Shown here in pieces: positions 24,693 to 35,000 of a stretch of DNA of 64,000 nucleotides. Location of the stretch: contig OY720350.1 of assembly GCA_963082975.1 (NCBI GenBank), positions 20,430,910-20,494,909 on the forward strand, read 5' to 3'. The notes beneath the pieces were generated by a model that was not told where the DNA came from, searched no databases, and saw only the letters and a list, made by a program, of their open reading frames with translations. Position numbers and translations under genes: made by a program. Within the stretch, counting starts at the first letter, position 1. Each line of letters starts with the position of its first letter. The DNA comes from Labia minor (Eukaryota; Arthropoda; Insecta; Dermaptera; Spongiphoridae).

Positions 24693-27000
24693 AATTATAC
24701 TTATACATAAATAGACAACGACCTTACTTTCTCAGTAATTTTAACTATTTTAAAAGAATTGAATATAATAAAATATAATCATTAAAAACAATTAAAATTG
24801 TCCAAATAAAAAAAAATAAATAAAAAACCGAGAACAATAAATAATAGAAATTGATTAAATGAAATTAACTTAAATTTGAATATTATTGAATTATATACAT
24901 ATAATTATAATATATTAAAGGTGTATAATTTTATATTTTATTTATATTAAATAGTACAAATATACAATAAATAATATGATAAGAATTTCAATGTTAATTT
25001 ATATTGAAAAACAATGAATTTTGAAAAAATAATTTTCAGTGTCAAATTTAAATTATATTATATAATCGTTTTACAAAATGCCTTTGATTACCTTCATTCC
25101 TGTACCCCCACCTTCCCCCTCCTTCCTCAGCTTGGTAATACATATTATAGTATTTTTGTTTATGGATATATTTCATTATTAATTTCAATTCTTTTCAACA
25201 TATGTATAATTATTTTAATATTAAAATTTCCTGTATATTAACCATTTTATGTATATAAATATATAAATAAAATTAATAAACTATATTCACAAATTTATAA
25301 ACCGTTTTTTCTTTTAACAATCATCTTTAATATAGTAAATAATTCTACAATTATGGAAAAAATTATTTTGAAACATACTTTGTATATAATTCTAAATAGA
25401 TAATTTTGATTCATACATTTTGTTAAGAAATAATCAGATTTATATAGTAGAAGATGATTCAGAAGAGATTGAATATATATATCAACAGATAAGGTATCAA
25501 TTATATCAGAGATGACAAATCACTGTGTTGATATATATATATATATTCAATTGTATATTTTGAATATATATACGATATAATTAAAATTTATTTTTTTATA
25601 TAAAATAAATTTTTATAGATATTTTTTTTTTAAGTTTAAAATTTAAATTAATTTAAAAGTTATAGGAGGTTATTATTATAAATTGGAATTCTTGTTTATT
25701 GCATTTTGTAATGTTTACACTTTACTCTCATCTCTCAAATATTATTGACCTTTTTTTGGCAAGTACTTGAAAAAAAAATATAAAATATATGAAGTGACAA
25801 AATAAACTTTGCCAAGTTTGATAAATAAACCAGAAAAATATAATGAAAACAGGTGAAAAATGAATAACAAAATAATAAGATGGATTATTTATTAGAACAT
25901 TAATAATAATTGAGTATGCTTATGAGCAGAGAGTGTATAAAAAAATCCCTATTATTTTCATTCTAAAAGATGATAATAAATAATAGATGAATAATAAATA
26001 ATTAAAATATTTAATGATTTATTATAAATAATAATAAATAATAAATTATAAATTAAATATATCTTTATTCATTTTATTAATAATAATTTTTCTTTTGTTT
26101 CAGGTAAGAAAAAATTCTTTGCTTTCTAAAATCTACGCAATTTCACTTATAATGCGATGAGAATGTAAGTTTTTATTATACTATTTTGACTCTAAAACAT
26201 ATAGTGTTATTATAGTATATATCTACATATATCATCTTTTTTTAAATTTACGAGAAAAGATGAGATTCAGAATCCAAGAGAGTTATTAATTATGATACTT
26301 ATTTATAAAAATAAATATATATAATAAAATATATAATATAATAAAATATATAATATAATAAAATTAGATAATCTAAATAGAAGTTTATGATTAATTGGTC
26401 ATATATAACACAGTATTTGAACATTTGTTTTTTAAATATATACATATCTTTTATTTGGTATTACCTAATTATTCTCAATAAATTCTCAATAAATTAAAAG
26501 TAGATTTTTTATTAATATATATATATATATATATAGGTATATCATATAAATGGATTAATATTTTTAAAATAGTTATAATATTTATTTATGAGAAAGTTTG
26601 ACGTATAAAATTATATATATATAATAACGTCAATGCAAATTACTTTAATTTTTTATTTGACACTAATTATTATTTATTGAAAATTATCATTCAACATAAA
26701 GGATTAAACTCCCGTCAATAGATATTTATAATTTTCTTAAATTGAATTAATAAGTTTATATTAAATATAAATATTTATTGTATCTATGATATTTATGAAT
26801 TGATTTATTATTTATTTGATTAATGGAAATTTATATTAAAAAAAATATTTCATAAATGAAATTGAAGTCAAATTCAATATTGAAGATTAATAATTAATTA
26901 TTCTCGTAAATATTTTTTTTAGAAAATTATTAACAGTTTATATATATATATGAACAAAATATACTTTGTACAATATATATTTCAGTAAATTGTTGTATAC

Positions 27001-27036
<36 letters not shown>

Positions 27037-27762
27037 TTCATGATATAATTAAAATTTAAATGTGCAAATTGACATAGCATATCATAGTATGGAATTTTTA
27101 AAAGTGAAATTTAAATCATGTTCTGTTATGTAATATTTCCTATCACTTGTTGTTATAATACTGTGATTATATAAGTTTATAATAATAAAATACTCGCACT
27201 GCTTCTAAATTATATATGAATTAAACTTTGTCAGATGGATACAATTGACAAGGATGAATTACAAACAAGGATTCATTCAATTTGTTTTTTGTTATTTATT
27301 TTTTATTGTATTGGTTTGTTGTTTATCGCTCTTCAAGGAAATATTTAATTTTTCGATATACTATACGATATAAATGCGTTATATGTATGTTATAATCAAT
27401 GCGGAAATATTGTTTTATAAACCAATAAAAAAAATATCGCTGATTCAATAAATAATTGCTAAATACTACATATAATATAATCTACCCATGTATTTAACAT
27501 CCACATCAAGAAATGGAGACTTGAATGCACAAAAGTTTTATCCTAATTATAGATTGAAATTTATTTATTTAAATTTAGTGAAGAAAATTGTAAATTAATT
27601 CAAAAAATTTATTAATTTTTATATTTAAAGAAAATCAATTAAAAAAAATTAATTCTCCATTTTGTGTGAATTGTATCATATAATTGATATATTTTAAATA
27701 CCTATATTATTTTTTATCAATAAATTTTTAAAATATTTTTATACTCAATTAAATTAAGAATA
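24693..27762. other. AT-rich intergenic, no gene; one recursive-splice-like site
   Basis: Almost entirely A/T with TA microsatellites (27005-27032 and others). A C-rich patch lies at 25103-25130. The only non-repeat signal I see is the splice-like block at 26088-26170. Confidence 0.5.
26088..26170 (+). other. Possible recursive splice site with a 61-nt RS-exon
   Basis: A pyrimidine tract (TTTTTCTTTTGTTT) runs into CAG|GTAAGA at 26101-26109: a 3' splice site directly joined to a 5' splice site, the published form of ratchet points in long introns. A second donor, GAAT|GTAAGT, lies 61 bases on (GT at 26165). It is on the same strand as the phosphatase gene, 5.6 kb before its visible first exon. 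Function depends on an upstream exon outside the window. Confidence 0.35.
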
Positions 27763-28050
27763 GGGGCAGCATGGCTGAGTGGGTAGAGTACTAGATTTCT
27801 ACACAGGAAGCCTGAGTTCGAATCCCAGCATAGAACTCAAGATTATATATTTATTTAATTAATTAAAATAAAATTAATTTAATTAATAAATATATAAATT
27901 TAATTCAATTTAACATCGGCTGCCCCACCGAAGAAGGCAAGGGGAAACCACTTCGGTCAAATTTTCCCATGAACACCCTATGACTCCTGTGGAGTTATTA
28001 GGGCCACGACACTTCCGCTAGGAAGTTATCGACAACGAAGAACGAAGAAG
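27763..28050 (+). mobile_element. tRNA-derived SINE with 12-bp target-site duplication
   Basis: The tRNA-like head has box A TGGCTGAGTGG (27773 on) and box B GAGTTCGAATCC (27814 on). Next come an A/T near-palindrome (about 27841-27900) and a GC-rich body with GGCAAGGGGAAACCACTTCGG. The tail is a GAAGAAC repeat. A perfect duplication AAATTAAGAATA flanks it (27751-27762 and 28051-28062), proof of retroposition. GGGGCAGC at the head and GCTGCCCC at the body start are inverted. Confidence 0.93.
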
Positions 28051-28062
28051 AAATTAAGAATA

Positions 28063-29854
28063 TTGGTAGCAATATTAAACCATTGTCTTACCATTTTTAA
28101 AAAGATATTTTGAAATTTCACATATAATTTGTATTTTGTATGTAATTTTGTTTTCATTATTATTCCAATCATGATTCATTTAACTTTTCTTTTCATTTCT
28201 TTAATGTATATACAATTAAGAAACATTCAATTTTGTGTTAATAAACAATTCAAGTTTCTTATATTTAGACAATTAAATGAAAATTTAAAAAAAAAAATAT
28301 TAATATTTTTTTTTATAATATATAGATCTTTCTCTATTTTGGACCTAGAAACAATTTTTAGAAATTAATAATGTTTAGTGAAAAGCAAAATTAATCAAAA
28401 AAATTAAATAAATAAATAAATGAAAATCAATAGAAATCTATTGATTGGATAGTAAGATTAAATAGATATTATAATTGGATATTGGTAGTAGTAAAATATA
28501 CATAGCTTGATTAGATTCGCGAAACAATCTTGTTAAAGCGCTTAAGTTGAAGTTCAAGGCGTTGATTGGATTGGTTGTTTGGATTTCGGGTGTCAGGATT
28601 AAATGAATTTGAATCGCTCTCTCTCTCTCTCTTTGAATGAATGTGGATAGCGTGGTTGGATGACGCCCTTGTCGAGAGTCGTTTAGAAAGCTGCAGGTTG
28701 CCTTTGCGGAGGCGGTTCTCCTATTCAGAGCTCGATATCTCCAAATGAAACGTTCAAAACAACTCGAATTACTACATGGATACATTACAATCAGCAAAAT
28801 GACAAGAACACAATAGACAAGTTTAAATTACCATTGGAATGATAAAACACCTGCAAATGAATTCTCTCTTTTCTTGATCAAGGCTATTCTTGTCATCATC
28901 ATCATCCTTTACTAATATATTCAAATTTTATCTATCGAAATACTAGACCAAATATTATTTGGTTATTTTTGTGATATGGGTGTAACGGTATTATTTAATC
29001 TAAGAGTGGAATGGAACTTTGATTAGTGAACAATAATTGAAACAACATAAACAAACGATTTACACTTATTTGAATGTATTCGTGTAAGGTAACCGTCCTA
29101 AGCATTTACCAGCCAGGGGCGACAAACATCAGACCCTTCTCTTTGAAATTATTTCTTTTTTTTTTCTCACCGAAGGAATTTTATTCAAGAATTTTCGTTC
29201 ACCTTTGATAATTTAAAAAACGAAAGAATTTAAAAAAAAATAAAAAAATAAAAAAAAATTAAACCGACGAAAATGATGGAAAAATACCACAGTAGTTGAT
29301 ATCAGAAATACTAAAAAAAAAAATTAAATTTACATTTATTACAGAATGTGGTCTCTATTTGTATTATATTATCCTGCACATGATCCCTTAAAACAATCGA
29401 AAAAAATAACTAAAATTATATTTAATTTAGCAATTTAAATGAATAAATTTTAATTTTATCTTTACATAATTAATTTTTCTAAATATTATTTATTTATGGA
29501 TATATATATATATTTAATAATATTATTTATTTAATTTTTTAACGATATATTGAATTTTTATGGATTTTTCTTTTTCGATTTTACTAAAAGCACTATTTAA
29601 TCATCATTAGCTGATCACTAATCTTCATTTTCAAAATCTTATATCGTGAATTTATCTATTAATATTAAAATATATACTATATAAGAATATATATTGTCCT
29701 TAATAATTTATAAAATTTATTATTACCTAAAATATAATTTAAAAATTTGATTAGTGTAAAAACAATTGAATTTATTCATGAAAAATTATTTATATTATTT
29801 ATAAATTATATTAATAATGTGATACTATGTGTGGTGTGATTCATTTATTTATAA

Positions 29855-29892
<38 letters not shown>

Positions 29893-30285
29893 TAAAAACA
29901 AGATAACTTTGGTGAATAATATGTATATGTAATAAGTATACCATATTATCTATAGATAAAATAAACTTATAGTATCTTTTTAATTTTTATTATTATTATT
30001 ATTATTATTAGGTAAAATTTATGTTATCTTTTTGGATATTAAATAAATATATAAAAGAAATAGATAATACGATTTGCCATCAAATCGATACTGCCAAATA
30101 ATGTCCATAGATCCAATATAGGTATAACTTGTTTACTTATATGTTTTATTTAATTTTATTCCATATTGCAAAATCAGGGTGTAACTAATCATAAATACAT
30201 TTTCATTTTCTTATTATGATGAATCATCGGTTTTTTATCAATCTTTTGATGAACATTTCATTCTTATATATAATTCTCTCCCTAC

Positions 30286-30332
<47 letters not shown>

Positions 30333-31134
30333 AATAACTATAAAGATATATATAAAGATTAGGATATCTGATTACTAAAATAAATTTTACTCAACATAAA
30401 TTGGTGGTGAAATTTAATGATTTTTATGTATTAATACTAAATATATTAATAGTATAATTATTTTTATCAAATATATGAAACATAGAAAATTCCTTTTTAT
30501 TATTATAACGTTTTTCTTAACTTCACTTGGTGTCTGTCTCTCTGTCTGTTCGCTCTTTTGACAAATTGAAATCGATTTTTCATCGACTTTTTATTGAGAT
30601 AGACTTTTGAAGATTTTTATAGATATTTCATTCGATCCCTAGAAGGTATAGAAGAAATATAATTGAATTATAATTAATTAATTGTAATTAATTAGCGATT
30701 AATTACTTTTACTAACTAACTCCTTTTGTATTGCTCCGATTAATTTTTTTTCAACGGATTTTGAAACATAAATATTGATTTCAGGATAGATTTTCATTTT
30801 GAACGTATTTAAAAAAATTTTAAAGCATTAAAAGAAATGATGAAAATGAAATGATAAATTATTTTTTCACTTTTCTCAAAAAGTATTTATTGTTTTCCAA
30901 TGAATTTGACCCTATTAATATATTAGCCCGAGGGTTATCAAATGGCTTTGGAATGGCTCAAATCGCATCGTTAAGGAAGAGTATGTGATAGAACTGTCTT
31001 TTAAATATATAGATTCTTTGAAATATACAATACAAAAAAAAGGTAATTTTTTTTTATTTTTAATAAATTGTAAATAATTTTCATTCTTCACAAAAAATTA
31101 AATCACAATAATCATGAAACAACAACCACATTAC
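28063..31134. other. Intergenic, mostly AT-rich, no gene called
   Basis: Contains a GC-richer stretch at 28440-28880 with a CT microsatellite (28616-28633), TA repeats at 29859-29888, an ATT run (29986-30011) and a CT-then-TA compound repeat (30289-30331). The longest frame at 28438-28797 has no recognisable domain and is not called. Confidence 0.45.
30504..30612 (+). repeat. Dispersed repeat E, copy 1
   Basis: TATAACGTTTTTCTTAAC, a GTCTGTCTCTCTGTCTGTTC tract, then CAAATTGAAATCGATTTTTC. The same blocks recur at 56561-56740, where the second half is inverted. Family not recognised. Confidence 0.6.
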
Positions 31135-31275
31135 AGAGAGATTAGGGCAAGTAAACTTGAGAGATAGGTGGAGGGTAGGGATTGAATGGTTGTGGCTCAG
31201 GATAGGGATACTTGGAGAAGTGTGGTTGCTGCAGCCAAGAACTTTCGAGTTCCGTAGAGCTACAGAGATAGATAG
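31135..31275 (+). mobile_element. LINE 3' end, copy 1
   Basis: Encodes in frame a reverse-transcriptase-type C-terminal tail (AQDRDTWRSVVAAAKN) ending in a stop just before a GATA-like tail (GAGATAGATAG). Strongly similar to 42475-42590 and to the reverse of 43309-43546. Severely 5' truncated; no polymerase domain left. Confidence 0.75.
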
Positions 31276-31539
31276 AAAACAAATTAAATGTATAAATCTT
31301 TTTAAACGTATAGTTAATTGATTATTATTATTTTTATAATAAGGGTTAAGGGTTTTTTTATATAATACCAATTTTTTTAATTAATTGTTTCTCACGAATA
31401 CATTGTGTTTTTTTTTCTTATGTCCATTAAGGACATCTGTGGAAACTTTTCCATTCTCCCTGGGAATTCCTTCCTTTTCTTGAAAGATATGAAAAAAAAA
31501 AAAAAAAATTTTTGCTGATGAGATCAGCTCGGAAATGAA

Positions 31540-31744
31540 TATTTCGATGGAACATCCCCGGTTGGTGTGTGTAGTTAGGCAGCCTGGCTTATGCCTAGTG
31601 ACTGCGTAGTGTGGTGGGTATCCTTGGGCCGTGACGTCACCCGTTGGATGACACATCGGTCTAGTCATTCCCCTCCCCGAGTACTTTCCCCTTCCCTTCT
31701 CTCCCTCGGTCCAACTCGTTGGCCACGCGGCGCACTCAACGATC
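31540..31744 (+). promoter_or_regulatory. Promoter region of the DUSP10-like gene
   Basis: GC-rich, unique, TATA-less sequence just before the first exon, with an exact CRE/ATF octamer TGACGTCA at 31632-31639 and a C/T-rich stretch at 31670-31710. An initiator-like TCAGTC (31743-31748) would put the start near 31745. A second, TCAGTG, sits at 31909. The promoter role is inferred from position, composition and motifs. Confidence 0.5.
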
Positions 31745-31991
31745 AGTCAGGCGGTAGCATTCGGCATCTTCACATTATCTATTATTTAATAAACCCCGCT
31801 CGGTGCTTTTTCCGAGAGCGATTGATAAACAAAGCCTTAACAACAACAACAACAACCGTCCAATCCAGATTTGTGTTCGTGGAGAGTTGTCTCCATTGCG
31901 TGTTGTGTTCAGTGATCTTGAGCAGAGACGTGTGCTGGATCTTATGTGCCATCGGCGAATTCGTGGGCGCCTCACAGTGGCTTCACGCAAG
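31745..31991 (+). other. 5' UTR (part of exon 1)
   Basis: GC-richer, non-repetitive leader between the initiator candidate and the chosen ATG, with an ACA trinucleotide run at 31842-31856. The frame of the coding exon stays open back to 31758 but has only one other in-frame ATG (31944, C at -3). Confidence 0.45.
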
Positions 31992-32046
31992 ATGAAAAAA
32001 GACTCGCCGTGTTTGGTTTTGTCGTTCGTGTCCATCCCGCAATGGG
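31992..32046 (+). CDS. DUSP10: DUSP10-like exon 1 (coding part)
   Basis: The ATG at 31992 has A at -3 (GCAAGATG), better than the in-frame ATG at 31944, which would add 16 residues. The donor is TGGG|GTAGGT at 32046/32047, leaving one base of a Gly codon completed by GC at the start of exon 2. The 18 residues are hydrophobic (PCLVLSFVSI) and match no rhodanese sequence I know. The phase match is seen; use of this exon is inference, since no transcript can be consulted. Confidence 0.6.
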
Positions 32047-35000
32047 GTAGGTTTTTCTTGGCTCTTTCTATTCTTTTTTATCTATTTTTTTTTTCTTTCT
32101 TTTTCTTCATTTGCCTATTGTTCTCCTGTTGGATTGGCTCAAGGATAGGGCCCACGCGTGCCACTCTATAAGGCCCGGTTGGTGTGCGCTTTTAACTAGG
32201 TTGCGAAGGGCTTACTCATCGCGGCCAACATTTTGCCCCGAGCACCTCCGACTTGCTATCTTTTCCAAATAACCAAACATCCATTTACTCCCTGAATTCC
32301 ATCACCATCATAGAATTAAGAAGAATTTTGCATGATTATAATTATTTATTCATATTGATCACAATAACATTAACAACAACAACAGCAACTAAAATCAAAA
32401 CAATTTTTTAATTTTTTAAAAGGAATATAATTATAATACATTAAATATACTATCTAATCATATAAAATATATATAACAAACAAATTTCATTCACAAATGT
32501 AAACAAACATCATTTTATTATATATATATAACATAATTATATGAATTTGCAAATTTTAAATAATCACATTTTTATTTTTAATTAATGAATAAATGATATG
32601 CATTACTATTCATTAATTTTCTTCATAATCAAATCTTTTCTTTATATATATGATTGATAAAATTAATTTATATATAAGTATTTATCAAATAATATATTTT
32701 AATTGGAAGTATTATTAAATACCATTCATGTACTTCTTTTTATATTTATTTATTTATATAAATAAATAAAAAATTCGTTGAAATATATTTATATATATTA
32801 ATTAAACATTAACATCAATATTTCTATTTATTACTCATTTCGTATATTTAACTATTTTTCTTTAAAATAAATTCTCTTATTCTTTTTAGAAGAAAATCTT
32901 ATTAATATTAAATTTAAAAGATACTATTTAAAAATTTTAAATAATAATTATATGAATTTTTGATTTAAATATCCTTTGTATATATTATATATAATTTGGA
33001 AAAATTTAAAATACAATAAAGTAAATTAATGTCTATTATTTCTTATCAATTAATTAATAGTATTTATTATAATATTATTATATTTAGTATCTAAAAGATT
33101 ACTTAAAAAAATGCTTTTTCGAAAGGGTTTACATCAATTATTGTTATGCGCATTAAGAATATGCATAAATTATTATAAGCATAAAATTGATTATATACAA
33201 TCAAATGAATCCTCAATATATCTATATATCATAAAAGAATATTATTTGATTATTTGCATTTAAATAAATATTATCGCTGAATATTTTAATTCATTATTCA
33301 AAATTATATTTATTTTTATAATTTATAATAATTTAATGTAAGTAAGTAATTTAAACAAAAATATACGTAAATAAAAAAAATAAAAAAAATTTTTATAATT
33401 ATAATCTAGTTTAGCAAAATTAATAGACATTTATTAATTTATATTGATTTTTTTTTATAAGTAAATAAATATTACAATAATAAATATAAATTCTATATTT
33501 CTATGTTAAGATCTCTTTAATAATGAATTTAATTATCTCATCAAGTTTACTTACATTATAATGATCATTACATTACACAAAACTTATATAACAACGATTA
33601 TATATTATAATGTATTTACTTGATAAAAAAAAAAAAAAAAAAAAAAAAAACAACTATCTTATTACTTCGTATTTGTCTTATTTGAAAGATAGAAAGAGAG
33701 AGGGCAATCTATGAAAAAAAATAGTTTAATATATGGATTAATAAAAAAGTGTGCGTGTTTATCCGCTTAGGCAGACTCCGATGAGTCATCAAACATTGAC
33801 GCTATTGAATAGGCCAAGCCTGATGAATGACCTTATTGTCAATGATGTTTGAAGGGGAAGCCCTCTCCATTAGAAATGATTATAAACATTTTAAATCGGA
33901 ATGTGTTGTGTTTCAATTTTCCATTGATATGATTTAATATGAGCTATAAATGAATCACCAATTTACACATAACCTCATTAATTTCATATAATTAATTCAT
34001 ATTTGATGAACTTTAGGGGGAGGATTGTTTTCTATGCAAATAAACTGTAGTAGAGGAGAATTTCAATTACCATTATTATTATTTATTGGTTATTCCAGTG
34101 GTTCTCAACCTTTTTTTTTACCGCGGCACACTTTTAACGGTTTAAAAATTTGAAAAAAAGTGATCCCAAAAACGGTTTACCTTTTATTTTATTTTTTTTT
34201 AGAACCAAATTGAAACAATTTAGAAAAAAAAGTCGGAAGTCATAATCTTGCGGCGCACTGGTTGAGAATCACTATGTTATTCAATTAAATCAACCCCCCC
34301 CCCCGCCTTTCTCTCAGGTGTTGACTTCATTAATCACCTATCCCACAATTATATACTTATTATTTCTTATTATTGTACTATACATCCCAAAAGATTTATT
34401 ATTATTATTATTATTACGATGAAATGATCATAAATTAAGAAAATAGATTCATTGTAGAAACTGAATGATTGGTGATTTCAATGCGCGTTTTTTTTTCTTT
34501 TTTTGTTTATCCAGGCGGCCATCGTGAATTCCAACGCAGACACAAAGACCTCTGCGAGGACGCTTTATTACCACCGAGTGGTCGTCCCTTGGGTGCGACA
34601 TTCTCGGACCCGGCAACACCCCCGGGATCACCTACCTCCCCAGCGGCCGATATTGACGGCCACCCTGCATCCCGTGTTCTCCCCTTCCTCTACCTTGGCA
34701 ACCAACACGATGCCGAAGACCTCGCGGGTCTCAAGGCCTTAGGTGTAACCCGTGTACTCAACGTTACTTCACATCTCCCTGGATATCACGAAGACCACGG
34801 AATCACATATAAACAACTACCAGCAAGCGATTCTGGCCAACAAAACCTTAAACAGTACTTCGAGGAAGCCTTCCATTATATCGGTGAGTTATTTCTATTG
34901 ATTTCAATATAAAACTTTTTTATTAAATTAAAATATTTATAAATGTTGTGTATAGTAGTAGCATATTAAATTTACATTTTCAATTATATTTTTAAAAATT

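Larger units (their letters stand above)
32047..34514 (+). other. Intron 1 of the DUSP10-like gene
   Basis: GT..AG intron of 2468 bases, very AT-rich. It holds a poly(A) tract (33625-33650), a GC-richer island at 33760-33900 with an AP-1 palindrome, a hAT element (34096-34274), an ATT run (34396-34417), and a strong pyrimidine tract before TTTATCCAG at the 3' end. Confidence 0.7.

Noticed and set aside
24487-24708. 73-codon minus frame with RPSVRLSVCPSVRP repeats
   Set aside because: Translation of the GTCC tandem tract of a family B transposable element.
28438-28797. 119-codon minus-strand frame and an overlapping plus-strand frame
   Set aside because: Neither has a known domain. The minus frame includes an ERER stretch from a CT microsatellite. 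The plus frame (LQVAFAEAVLLFRARYL) looks protein-like but is short and has no supporting exon partners.
31758-32046. Longer N-terminus for the phosphatase from the open frame before 31992
   Set aside because: The frame is open to 31758 but the only extra ATG (31944) has a poor context. The Asn run comes from an ACA repeat and nothing resembles a rhodanese domain, so I treat it as 5' UTR.
34503-34742. Second frame across exon 2
   Set aside because: Shadow of the phosphatase exon. Only the frame with the catalytic-domain motifs is conserved.
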